Program-made: the position numbers and the translations under genes
The notes under the pieces: model-generated
What the model was told of the DNA's origin: nothing
The model's input: the letters and a program-made list of their open reading frames with translations, nothing else
Databases searched by the model: none
Assembly: GCA_021784265.1 (NCBI GenBank)
Contig: JAJXTA010000013.1
Coordinates: forward strand, 1 to 13,892
Reading direction: 5' to 3'
Origin: a bacterium
Lineage (GTDB): Bacteria > Verrucomicrobiota > Verrucomicrobiia > Limisphaerales > J093
Length of the DNA: 13,892 nt
Shown here: positions 6,868 through 13,892 of the stretch, piece by piece
Layout: every line of letters starts with the position of its first letter
How positions within the stretch are numbered: position 1 is the stretch's first letter

Positions 6868-9800
6868 TCAGGGGAGGTTCAGCGGCGCGAAGGTGAGACC
6901 CTCCAATTCGAAGCCGTAGGGGTTCCCGTCAGTTAGGCCACCGGTCTGCCTGATATTGAAGTCGTTACCATCCCAGTGAAAGAAGAGTAGTGACGAGGTA
7001 CCAGAGGCAGGGGGCTCGTTCACGACCACTATGTCAGCGGCAAAGCGGGCCCAGTCAATCCCGGTGACCTGGACCAACTCGCCCGCCGGCACGTTTCCCA
7101 AGTTAGGCGCCGGATTGATACAATAGAGGTACTGTCCTGCTGGCGCAGCCGGCACCAGTGCGGCCGCGTCGGGCTCGGTCAGCCTGATAAAATAAACGGT
7201 GGGCACACCGTTGGTGGCCTCGTACGCAACCCACTGACCGTTGGGACTGACGGTGTAGAGCAGCAGCGACGGTTGCTCGGAGCCCGTTAGCAGGGTGCCC
7301 GCCCAGGGGCCATAGGTGACCGGGTCGTTGGGGATGGTCACCGCGGCCTCGAGCAGCGATCCCAGGCTCGTGAGCCGCGTGCCCCCACCACTCGAACTGA
7401 TCTTCCACACGTCGCCACCGTAAGCCGCCGCCCCTGTCGTCTCGTTGCCCTCGGTCACCGCCAGCAAATCACCCCCGAATACCCCCGCCTGGTCCAACGC
7501 CACCGTTTGAATCCCGTTGGTCTCCCCGCTCAACACCGCCCAGTTCGTGGTCACCGTCAAGCCATCGGCGCTGATCTTGCCCACCACCCCGGGCATGTTG
7601 GTCCCCAGCCCAAAGTAAAGCTCCCCGAGGGTAAACCCGTTGGTCGTCGCGCGGGGGATGGCGTGATGGATCTCATCCGTGAACCCGCTGGTCGAAGACC
7701 ACTGGCTCTGGTTGGTGTTGCTGTCGATCAGCAGGAAGTTATACGGGCTGCCCGACTGGTAGTTCAACGAGACGATCAGGGCGTTGCTCGGGGCGTAGTA
7801 ATCCACCCCAATCGGCAGGTTCAGACCCGACACGACCGGACTGACCCCGACCAGGCTGTCGTCGTTGTTCTCGATATAGACGGTGGCCTGGGTGGGCTGG
7901 CTCACATAATAGCTGTCGCCCGAGGGCTGCAGCGTCAGGACCAGCGTCTTGGTGTAGTCGAAGGCCCCCTCGTCCAGGGGGTTGACCGTCAAGGCTAGGC
8001 TGCTCTGGCCAGCCGGGATGGTGACCGGGCTGGTGACGGTGTTGCCGTTGGGGTCGGTCAAGGTGTAGTTGACGTTCACGACCGCCGTCCCGGCCACGCT
8101 GAAATAGACGGCCAAGCCACTCGTGGTCGAGCCCTGGCGGGTGAGGGTAAACGTGCCGTAGGTAATGCTGCCCCCGCCGTAGTTCACGGCGATGGGCTGG
8201 GTCGCGGCGATGTTCACCGCCGGCGACCACGGCAGGGCCGGATAATGAAAGCCGATATCGACGGTGCCGGTGTCGGGGCTTTGGTTGGTCGTAGTGGTGA
8301 AACTGCTCAAGCCGGCCTGGCTGGCGGTGCGGCTGCCAGCGTCGATCAGGTTGGCCAGATTCGTTCCAGTGGTCGGGTAATAGGTCGCGCCCAAGAGCCC
8401 CGCCTCGTAGTCGGTGGCGTGCAGGGTGACGTCCCCGCCGCCGGAACCGCACAGGGCGGTGGTGTCGTAATAGCCATTGTGGGAATTGTTGACGCAGTAG
8501 TTGCCGGTGAGGATATACACGCGGTCCAGCAGGTTGTCCCGCGCCGTCCACGTGGCGTAGGGCGAGTCATAGACCAGCGCCAGGGTTCCCTCCTGGAACA
8601 GGTTGTTGTACAGGTCCACGGTGAAGAGGTAATAGCCGGGGATGCTGTCTTGGTAGAAATCGAGGTAGGCGTTTTGGACTAGGCAATTGGTCAGGGCGAT
8701 GGTCATGGCCCCGCCGGTGTTATACGAGTCATCGTAAATGTCGGTGGCGATGCCGCGCAACTGGCTGGCAAAGGCGCTGAAACTGTTGAAGGCATAGCCC
8801 GGGCTCAACAGGTAGCGGTGGGCGACGCTGTTGGCCATGAGCGAGAGGTCCGTGAAACTCAGTTGGATGGTGGGCAACGGCGAAGGCTGGCTGGTCATGG
8901 CCAGCACGGTGGCCAGCGGGGCGTCGCCCCAGATCAGCGGATTCTCCTGCACCGCCGTATAGGGGACGAGCTGGCTGAGGGCTTGCGGCAGCCCCGCCCC
9001 GACCAGGTTGGCCCCGTTGCGCAACACCAAACCTCGCGAACCGTAAACCCCCACCGCCACCCCGTTGGCCAGCGTGAGCGTGGTGTTCGTGAGGTTGAGC
9101 CCGCTCCAGACGTAATCCAGCGGGTCGTAGTGGTAGCCGAGGTCAGGGGTATCCACATCCCGGTGGATGACCGGCGAGAGGGTGGTGGTTTGCGTGAAGT
9201 CGGAGAGCAGCAGCACGGGGGCATAGGTGGTCTGCTGCCTCAGGCTGTTCAGCAGGGCCGGATCGATGCTCGCGGTGCCCACGTTGCGGTAGGGGCTGTT
9301 GGGGGCCAAATAGTGGCTCCCGGCCCCGACGGTGCGGAACACCGTCGCCTCGGTGGGTTGCCCGTAGGAACTGTAGTCGCCGAAGCTTTGCGGGGCCGCC
9401 ACCGTGCTGTCCAGGTTCGTGGTGGCGTAAGTGCCCCAAGATTGGACCCCGGCCAGCAGGGCATTGGTCAGGTTCAACGAGGAAACCGCGCTGCCATAGA
9501 TATCGTTGGCCACGGTAGCGCACCTGTCCAGCGTGACATTCACTCCGGTAAATGCGCTCGGCCCGCCGTCGGTCAAGGTGCCGGTCGAGGCAAAGAGGCC
9601 GTTCCAGACGGTCGTTGTCGTGGGCGTGCTTGGGGTGCAGTTTTGGTAGAAGGGATTGGCGCACTGGACGAACTGGCTATCGTCGAGGTTGAGCGCCACG
9701 CCGGCGTCCAGGGTCAGCGCATGGAAGGCATTGGCAAAGCGGAGGTAGGACAAGGTGGCGCTCTGCGCCAGCTCAAGGCCGTAGCCGTAGTAGCCCGTGC

Positions 9801-11109
9801 CTGGATTGCCGGTGCTGCCGGGGAGGATCTCGCCCACCGAATTATCGTCCTTGCTGGTGAACACGCACGGTCGGTAAGGGCTGGCGAGGCAGTTGACGGC
9901 ACCTTGGAGGTCGATATAAGCGGAGGAGGTGTTGTTGGTGAATTTGACTACCGTGCCTCCCTCGAGGGTGGTGGTCTGGCTGAGGTTCACCAAGCCGCTC
10001 ACGTAGTAGGTGGTGTCACCCTTGAAGGTGAAGTTCGTCGCGCCGTTGAGGAGCACCCAATCCAGCACCACCCCGGGCGCCTCACCGAGATCCGGACGTT
10101 GACCCCCGCCTGAGGCGGAGGCCTCTCGAACGACACTCCGGACCACCGGGCGCTCAGCCCGGCGGGGGAGCGTCTCGAGAAGGCGTTGGCGCGGCGCCGG
10201 CCTCGTTCGCAACCACGCCCCCGCCCCGCTGCCGGCCCCCAACTTGGCCAACAGAGGTTTGAGCGCCGGATACTGAATTGCCTCGATGAGAAAGGTGCGG
10301 CCATTCCGCACCGACCACAGCTTGCCCACGGGGACCGCTCCCGCCAGGCCGCCGCTCAGGTCCAGCGCCATCCCCCGCCCGAAACCCATCCAGCCGAAGG
10401 AGATCGACTCGTCGATGAAGTCCGGAGCGGCCATCCGCCGACGCACCGCCGGGTCGGCTTCATGGTAGAGGTAACGGGGCTCAATCGCCGGGTTGGGCGG
10501 ATTATCGAACTCGGTGAGCACCAGCAAGCGCGTCGTCGCCTCCGGGAAACCCCAAGCGCCGGGTGGCGGCGGTTGCTGCTCGAGAATCACATCCTGTTCC
10601 AGCCCCGAGCGCCGGTAGGTGTAGCGGATGCTGGCGCGGGGACCATTGGTAAAGGCGTTGGGGAAGAGGATCTGGTTGGAGGCGATCAGTTGGCCGAGGG
10701 TGGACTGGAGCTGGCCGATCATGACCATCCGCCCGCTGGCGGCATCGTAGTAGGCCAGGCCATAGACCTGGCTCCGAAGCACTTGGCCGTCGGCGGTGTC
10801 GGTTTCGACCCAGTTGCCGGCCAGGTCACCCGGGAACTGGACGCGGTGTTGCCCCTCGAGGGCCGCCGCTCCCGTCGGGGTCGGCTGGATGCGTTCGCGG
10901 GATTCCTGCCACTGGCCGGTGGGATCGGCGTAGTACAGGCCGGTCTGGAGCTCGACCATCGAGTTGGTTGCCCCGGCGGCATCCACCCACCGCCACGTGC
11001 GGGAGTGGGGGCCGACGGCGGTGATGACCGGGGCGCTGGCGCGGCAGGCGGGTGGGAGGAGGGCAAGGGCAGCCAGGAGGGTGAGGAATCCGGGAACGTC
11101 GTTTGGCAT
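6868..11109 (-). CDS. Giant secreted beta-rich protein with beta-helix-like and Calx-beta-like regions
   Basis: The protein has 1413 residues from the ATG at 11109. That start places a hydrophobic segment (FLTLLAALALLPPACRASA) at the N-terminus as a probable signal peptide. The open frame continues upstream to GTG 11256/ATG 11250, but that extension is Arg/Pro-rich and would bury the signal. Residues about 30-340 form an unrecognised N-terminal region. About 390-950 is rich in short Asn/Ser/Thr strands typical of right-handed beta-helix or polymorphic surface proteins. It contains two D[IL]G[FY]HY motifs: DLGYHYDPLDY near 656 and DIGFHY near 953. About 960-1085 resembles a Calx-beta domain (FTLTRQGSTTSG, VTIPAGQSS, ending IENNDD). 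The last 330 residues have propeller-like strands. I assign no enzymatic activity; an adhesion or surface role is inference. It is followed by the NHL gene. Confidence 0.87.
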   Translation of the reverse strand: MPNDVPGFLTLLAALALLPPACRASAPVITAVGPHSRTWRWVDAAGATNSMVELQTGLYYADPTGQWQESRERIQPTPTGAAALEGQHRVQFPGDLAGNWVETDTADGQVLRSQVYGLAYYDAASGRMVMIGQLQSTLGQLIASNQILFPNAFTNGPRASIRYTYRRSGLEQDVILEQQPPPPGAWGFPEATTRLLVLTEFDNPPNPAIEPRYLYHEADPAVRRRMAAPDFIDESISFGWMGFGRGMALDLSGGLAGAVPVGKLWSVRNGRTFLIEAIQYPALKPLLAKLGAGSGAGAWLRTRPAPRQRLLETLPRRAERPVVRSVVREASASGGGQRPDLGEAPGVVLDWVLLNGATNFTFKGDTTYYVSGLVNLSQTTTLEGGTVVKFTNNTSSAYIDLQGAVNCLASPYRPCVFTSKDDNSVGEILPGSTGNPGTGYYGYGLELAQSATLSYLRFANAFHALTLDAGVALNLDDSQFVQCANPFYQNCTPSTPTTTTVWNGLFASTGTLTDGGPSAFTGVNVTLDRCATVANDIYGSAVSSLNLTNALLAGVQSWGTYATTNLDSTVAAPQSFGDYSSYGQPTEATVFRTVGAGSHYLAPNSPYRNVGTASIDPALLNSLRQQTTYAPVLLLSDFTQTTTLSPVIHRDVDTPDLGYHYDPLDYVWSGLNLTNTTLTLANGVAVGVYGSRGLVLRNGANLVGAGLPQALSQLVPYTAVQENPLIWGDAPLATVLAMTSQPSPLPTIQLSFTDLSLMANSVAHRYLLSPGYAFNSFSAFASQLRGIATDIYDDSYNTGGAMTIALTNCLVQNAYLDFYQDSIPGYYLFTVDLYNNLFQEGTLALVYDSPYATWTARDNLLDRVYILTGNYCVNNSHNGYYDTTALCGSGGGDVTLHATDYEAGLLGATYYPTTGTNLANLIDAGSRTASQAGLSSFTTTTNQSPDTGTVDIGFHYPALPWSPAVNIAATQPIAVNYGGGSITYGTFTLTRQGSTTSGLAVYFSVAGTAVVNVNYTLTDPNGNTVTSPVTIPAGQSSLALTVNPLDEGAFDYTKTLVLTLQPSGDSYYVSQPTQATVYIENNDDSLVGVSPVVSGLNLPIGVDYYAPSNALIVSLNYQSGSPYNFLLIDSNTNQSQWSSTSGFTDEIHHAIPRATTNGFTLGELYFGLGTNMPGVVGKISADGLTVTTNWAVLSGETNGIQTVALDQAGVFGGDLLAVTEGNETTGAAAYGGDVWKISSSGGGTRLTSLGSLLEAAVTIPNDPVTYGPWAGTLLTGSEQPSLLLYTVSPNGQWVAYEATNGVPTVYFIRLTEPDAAALVPAAPAGQYLYCINPAPNLGNVPAGELVQVTGIDWARFAADIVVVNEPPASGTSSLLFFHWDGNDFNIRQTGGLTDGNPYGFELEGLTFAPLNLP

Positions 11110-11127
11110 AATTACGGTGAATTGAGC

Positions 11128-11142
11128 GCATAATCTGTGCCA
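11128..11142 (-). promoter_or_regulatory. Sigma-54-like motif, proximal copy, before the giant secreted gene
   Basis: The minus strand reads TGGCACAGATTATGC, with GG and GC ten bases apart as in -24/-12 promoters. It lies 18 nt before the preferred ATG at 11109. It differs from the motif before the cyclase-kinase at two bases in the variable part. A short 5' leader of about seven bases would result. It also falls inside the possible upstream extension of the coding frame. Confidence 0.5.
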
Positions 11143-11268
11143 GAAATCAGCGGCGGCACGCTTGGCGGGTCCCCGCGCCCGCTCGGCCGGGCGTGGCCGG
11201 CGGGGGAGCGGGGCCATCGGAGTCAGCGAGCCGGGGATCGGGTCGGCCATAATCACCCCGAATGTTTA

Positions 11269-11283
11269 GCATAATCTATACCA
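11269..11283 (-). promoter_or_regulatory. Sigma-54-like motif, distal copy
   Basis: The minus strand reads TGGTATAGATTATGC, which fits the degenerate consensus TGGYRYRNNNNWTGC. It lies 18 nt before the ATG at 11250, the same spacing as the proximal copy. It could be a second promoter or a decayed duplicate. Confidence 0.4.
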
Positions 11284-11421
11284 AAAATCGAGGGCGCGCA
11301 GTGGGCCGCACCGCGGGCGGGAGCAGGCTGAACCCGCCGATAGAAGGCGCGCCAGCGCCGGCCGCCAGGAGGATTCAGGCGCGCGGTGCCGGGTCGTTGG
11401 TGTCGAGGTGGCGCCAGGGGC

Positions 11422-12336
11422 TTAGCCGAACTGGGGGTGGGCGCGCAGCCGTTCCCAGGTCTCCGCGGTGAGGGGGGCTTGGCGATAGACGGGCGTCCAG
11501 AGGGGCTCGGCGCTGGTCGAGCGGCGGGCGCGCTGCAGCCAGCGGCGGTCCAGGGGCTGGGCGATCAACTCGGGCCGAGTCGCTGCCACCGTGGTCTCTT
11601 CTTTCTCGCCCGTCCCCTGCCCGGTGCCGACAAAGAACCCGGCGACCAGCCACGAGACGCGCAGCAGCGTGCTCCGCGAATAGGTCGCCATGCTGCACGC
11701 TCGCCCGGGGTCCAGCAGCCGATGCAGCCCCGCAAAGACCGTCTGAGTCCACATCGCCGGGTTCCGTGCCGGGGAAAAGGCGTCGAACATCACCAGGTGC
11801 GGCTTGGGCAAGCGCTGCGCCGCCGGTTGCGCTAGCCAGGTGGGAAAGTCCGCCAGCCACAGCTCCCAGTGGGCGGGCTGGGGACCATTCGGGAAGGTGC
11901 ACCGGCCCGCCGTCAGGAGCGCCCGGGCGGCGGTCTCGTACTCGGTGAAATAGCCCAGGGCAGCCGCGTGTTCGAGCCCGAAGCGCAGGGCGGCCGCGGT
12001 GCGGTCGAAACTGATCACCCGCATTTTGGCCGAGGCGGCGCGCGCCGCGCGCAGCACCGTGAGGGCGTTGGCCGCCGCCCCAAGCCCCACATCCCAAACC
12101 ACGAACTCCTCCCGGAGGCCGGCCAAGCGTTCGGTCAGCCGCAGTTGCCGACAATAGAGCGCCTCGGCCTCCGCCACCGGCCCGATCACCGGATGGAACG
12201 TCTCGCCTTCGGCCAATGAACGGACGCTATAGACGCCGTTGGCCAAACGCACCAAGCCATAGTCGGTCGGGGTTGGGTCTCCCGGGGTGGTGGGTACGGG
12301 GGCTGGGCTCGAGGCCGCGGTCTTCATCCTCAGCAA
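11422..12336 (-). CDS. MnmC2-type SAM-dependent methyltransferase, stand-alone
   Basis: This 304-residue protein matches the methyltransferase half of the tRNA-modifying enzyme MnmC. It has ETFHPVIGPVAEAEALY (45-61), the SAM-binding loop VWDVGLGAAANAL (80-92), an acidic residue at the end of the next strand (ISFD, D111), DAFSPARNPAMWT (185-197) and TYSRSTLLRVSWLVAGF followed by GTGEKEETTVA. In E. coli MnmC this half methylates 5-aminomethyl(-2-thio)uridine at the tRNA wobble position. There is no C-terminal FAD oxidase (MnmC1) domain and no other tRNA-modification gene nearby. The substrate is therefore inferred from family only. I chose the TTG at 12336 because GGGAGG lies five bases upstream (12342-12347); the ATG at 12327 is the alternative. 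It stands alone, 165 bp before the start of the giant gene's upstream frame. Confidence 0.85.
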   Translation of the reverse strand: MLRMKTAASSPAPVPTTPGDPTPTDYGLVRLANGVYSVRSLAEGETFHPVIGPVAEAEALYCRQLRLTERLAGLREEFVVWDVGLGAAANALTVLRAARAASAKMRVISFDRTAAALRFGLEHAAALGYFTEYETAARALLTAGRCTFPNGPQPAHWELWLADFPTWLAQPAAQRLPKPHLVMFDAFSPARNPAMWTQTVFAGLHRLLDPGRACSMATYSRSTLLRVSWLVAGFFVGTGQGTGEKEETTVAATRPELIAQPLDRRWLQRARRSTSAEPLWTPVYRQAPLTAETWERLRAHPQFG

Positions 12337-12517
12337 GCGGGCCTCCCATCTGGCTCCGGCGGAGGAGGGTCTGGCGCTCGGGTCGCCCGCTCAGGGTCAC
12401 GGTGGGTGCGTCTGCCCTCCAGGCCGGCCGCGCCGCGACCCGCGGGGCCGGGGCGCGGCACACACAGCGGCAGCAGACAAACTACAGGTGGCGGCATGGC
12501 ACGCACACCGAGCCTAA

Positions 12518-12533
12518 GCGGTCCCGCGACCGC
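12518..12533. promoter_or_regulatory. Inverted repeat GCGGTC/GACCGC, possible operator
   Basis: 6-bp perfect arms (12518-12523 and 12528-12533) with a 4-base spacer. It shares the GGTCC...GACC core with the repeat at 12591-12607, 73 bp downstream. Position in the regulator's upstream region would suit autoregulation, which is common for Lrp-type genes. Confidence 0.3.
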
Positions 12534-12590
12534 CGGCAACCCGGCGTTGCCCAAGCGGCGTCGGCCAACGGTCTCGCCCCACGGTTGTCT

Positions 12591-12607
12591 GCCGGTCCGC
12601 GACCGGC
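12591..12607. promoter_or_regulatory. Inverted repeat GCCGGTC/GACCGGC, possible operator
   Basis: 7-bp perfect arms (12591-12597 and 12601-12607) with a 3-base spacer. It is the second, stronger member of the pair described at 12518-12533 and lies 36 bp upstream of the candidate -35 box. Confidence 0.35.
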
Positions 12608-12642
12608 GCGGGGCCGGCCGTGTCGCGGGGCGTGGTTTCTCA

Positions 12643-12672
12643 TTGGCTTGGGTGGGGGGCGCCTGCTACAAC
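12643..12672 (+). promoter_or_regulatory. Possible promoter of the Lrp-type gene
   Basis: TTGGCT (12643-12648) and TACAAC (12667-12672) are spaced by 18 bp. Transcription would begin close to the ATG at 12679, giving a leaderless or near-leaderless mRNA. This fits the lack of a clear Shine-Dalgarno there. Weak call on two imperfect boxes. Confidence 0.3.
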
Positions 12673-12678
12673 CCGGGC

Positions 12679-13158
12679 ATGGACCCGTTGCTCAAGTTAC
12701 TGCGGGAAAACGCGGCGTATCGCCCCAGCCAATTGGCGGCCCTGCTCCAGCTCTCCGAGGCGGAAGTGGTGGCCAAAATCAAAGCCTACGAGGCCAACCG
12801 CGTCATCCTCGGCTACCGGACGGTGCTCAACGAGGAGCGTTTGGATTTGAAACAGGTGCGCGCGATCATCGAAGTCAAGATCACCCCGGAACGGGAAGGA
12901 GGCTTCGACCGCATCGCCGAGCGCATCGCCAAGTACGACGAGGTGCGCGCTTGCCATCTCATGTCGGGCGCCTACGACCTGCTCGTCGAGGTGGAGGGGA
13001 GCGACCTGCGGGAGGTAGCGATGTTTGTCGCCTCGAAACTGGCCACCATCCAAGGCGTCCTCTCCACCGCCACCCATTTCGTCCTCAAACCGTACAAGGA
13101 ACAAGGGCTCCTCGTGGCGCGGGAAGGCAACGAGGAGCGGCTGGCGATCACGCCCTGA
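12679..13158 (+). CDS. Lrp/AsnC-family transcriptional regulator
   Basis: At 159 residues the length is typical for the family. Residues 1-50 form a winged helix-turn-helix (LLKLLRENAAYRPSQLAALLQLSEAEVVAKIKAYEANRVILGYRTVLN). Residues about 62-140 form the RAM ligand-binding/oligomerisation domain, with 'VRAIIEVKITPE', 'VRACHLMSGAYDLLVEVEG' and 'ATHFVLKPYKEQG'. Such proteins bind DNA as dimers or octamers and often sense amino acids; the effector here is unknown. The N-terminal helix lacks the 'LDxxDxxIL' start seen in classical Lrp. The ATG at 12679 is chosen because the family similarity begins there, although the frame stays open far upstream. No clear Shine-Dalgarno precedes it. It converges on the outer-membrane barrel gene, 65 bp away. 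Confidence 0.9.
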   Translation: MDPLLKLLRENAAYRPSQLAALLQLSEAEVVAKIKAYEANRVILGYRTVLNEERLDLKQVRAIIEVKITPEREGGFDRIAERIAKYDEVRACHLMSGAYDLLVEVEGSDLREVAMFVASKLATIQGVLSTATHFVLKPYKEQGLLVAREGNEERLAITP

Positions 13159-13223
13159 GGGGAGGGGAGCCGGGGCTTCCGGCCGGTCGGCGGTGCTTTG
13201 CCGTCCCGACGCCGGCGACGGGG

Positions 13224-13892
13224 TTAGAACCGGTATTGCCAACTGGTCGAGACCAAGTGGGCGGCGTAGTTGAGGTTGTCGCCGTAGGTATTGTCGATGC
13301 CCTGGTAATAGCCGTAGAGAATGCTGGCGGACACGTTCTTGCGGAAGCGATGGGTGAGGGTGGCCGTGACGGCGTGTTGTTTGGAGGCGGTGCCGTAGGG
13401 CATGCTGTAGAGGGAATTGTCAATGAAATCGTTGGCGTAGAAGTAGGAATACGTGAGCTGGAGGTCGGTTTTGTTATCCAGGGCGTAGCCGATGGTGGCG
13501 CTGGTCGTCCAGTAATCGTTGCGGGCGTTGGGGACAAGGTTGGCGCCCCCAAAGGTATTGCCGGCGGGGGTGACGATCGTGTCCATGACGTAGTTGAAGC
13601 TGCCCTGCAAATACAGCCGGGGCAGGACGGCCCACGTCACACTCTCGCTGATGATGTGGCTGAGCTCCTGCTCGCTCTGCAAGCCCGGGAGTTGGGCCAC
13701 CGCGGTGTCGATGGTCGAGTACTGGAAATCGTCGCGCGTCACCGCCCTCAGCTTGCTGGGCAAGCCCCACGTGACCCGGAAGTTGCTGTCGTGGGTGTCG
13801 AAGTTGTTGGCCAGAATGTAGGCGGGGTAACGGTTTAGACTGTCCGGGCCGTTGGGGGTGGAATCGAGGCTGCTGCCGTAGTTCTCCGAGCG
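13224..13892 (-). CDS. Outer-membrane beta-barrel protein, C-terminal part (5' end beyond window)
   Basis: The minus-strand frame is open to the right edge, giving 222 residues that end at TAA 13224. The sequence alternates aromatic and polar residues in amphipathic strands, for example LYLQGSFNYVMDTI, DLQLTYSYFYAND, ASILYGYYQGI and HLVSTSWQYRF. It finishes in a C-terminal Phe, the usual sorting signal for Bam-dependent barrels. A methionine-like start at the TTG 13763 is only an internal codon, because the same frame continues upstream with barrel-like sequence (NRYPAYILANNFDTHDSNFRVTWG). I cannot name the family from this portion. It might be a porin or an MtrB/PioB-like barrel, but no haem or electron-transfer partner is visible. 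Confidence 0.8.
   Translation of the reverse strand, partial: RSENYGSSLDSTPNGPDSLNRYPAYILANNFDTHDSNFRVTWGLPSKLRAVTRDDFQYSTIDTAVAQLPGLQSEQELSHIISESVTWAVLPRLYLQGSFNYVMDTIVTPAGNTFGGANLVPNARNDYWTTSATIGYALDNKTDLQLTYSYFYANDFIDNSLYSMPYGTASKQHAVTATLTHRFRKNVSASILYGYYQGIDNTYGDNLNYAAHLVSTSWQYRF

Larger units (their letters stand above)
11105..11289 (-). repeat. Diverged direct repeat duplicating promoter motif and start codon
   Basis: Bases 11105-11148 align without gaps to 11246-11289, an offset of 141 bp, with 31 of 44 positions identical by eye. Each copy holds, on the minus strand, a TGG(N10)GC motif, an ATTC eight bases later and ATTATG at the start codon. The peptides that follow are alike (MADPIPGSLT and MPNDVPGFLT). 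The 141-bp offset is 47 codons, so both starts share one frame. Confidence 0.55.
12337..12678. other. Divergent intergenic region between methyltransferase and Lrp-type gene
   Basis: This 342-base GC-rich gap separates the minus-strand methyltransferase from the plus-strand regulator. The frame of the regulator stays open through much of it, but the translation is low-complexity Arg/Pro/Gly and lacks family similarity, so I treat it as non-coding. It holds two related inverted repeats (12518-12533 and 12591-12607) and a candidate promoter (12643-12672). I see no tRNA or other RNA gene. Confidence 0.6.

Noticed and set aside
8818..10113. Plus-strand open frame of 431 codons, and the similar one at 10186-11133
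   Set aside because: Both are antisense to the giant secreted protein and have typical shadow composition.
13159..13223. Bidirectional terminator between the Lrp gene and the barrel gene
   Set aside because: Only 5-bp interrupted stems (CCGTC/GACGG) are present with no T-run, so a specific call is not supported.
12216..13838. Plus-strand open frame of 540 codons
   Set aside because: It runs across the start of the methyltransferase, the Lrp gene in another frame and the barrel gene in antisense, so it cannot be a real gene alongside three well-supported ones.

Overview
The window is GC-rich, tightly packed bacterial DNA. The gene content suggests a member of Verrucomicrobiota (Pedosphaera/Limisphaera-like) or a close PVC relative. 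The reasons are a secreted pseudopilin with a long leader before GFTLIE and an 'EDGHVEW' tail, an NHL-repeat secreted protein ending in an 'STNL..W...FYRLEL' tail, a giant secreted protein with D[IL]G[FY]HY motifs and a Calx-beta-like segment, and a nucleotidyl-cyclase/Ser-Thr-kinase fusion. This placement is inferred from protein style; there is no rRNA or marker gene here.

Layout from left to right. (1) 1-1333, minus: a class III nucleotidyl cyclase domain fused to a Ser/Thr protein kinase, cut off by the left edge. (2) 1702-2544, minus: pseudopilin-like secreted protein. (3) 2658-5260, plus: a two-gene operon with an ATGA overlap, a URO-D/corrinoid-methyltransferase-like protein followed by a PAS hybrid sensor histidine kinase. 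It diverges from the pilin gene across 113 bp that hold a 12-bp palindrome. (4) 5261-5522: a convergent gap with several inverted repeats, including a 40-bp centre-symmetric palindrome. (5) 11109-5523, minus: a secreted-protein operon of a 1413-aa beta-rich giant followed 19 nt later by a 441-aa NHL beta-propeller protein. (6) 12336-11422, minus: a stand-alone MnmC2-type methyltransferase. (7) 12679-13158, plus: an Lrp/AsnC-family regulator. (8) 13892-13224, minus: the C-terminal part of an outer-membrane beta-barrel protein, cut off by the right edge.

The genes do not form one obvious pathway. They group into signalling (cyclase-kinase, hybrid histidine kinase, Lrp), cell-surface or secreted proteins (pilin, giant protein, NHL protein, barrel) and two methyl-transfer enzymes. 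The most notable non-coding signal is a 15-bp motif, TGGYAYAKWTTATGC, which fits a sigma-54 -24/-12 element. It occurs once upstream of the cyclase-kinase and twice, 141 bp apart, upstream of the giant secreted protein. Each copy lies 16-18 nt before a possible start codon. The two copies at the giant gene belong to a diverged direct repeat that also duplicates the start codon.
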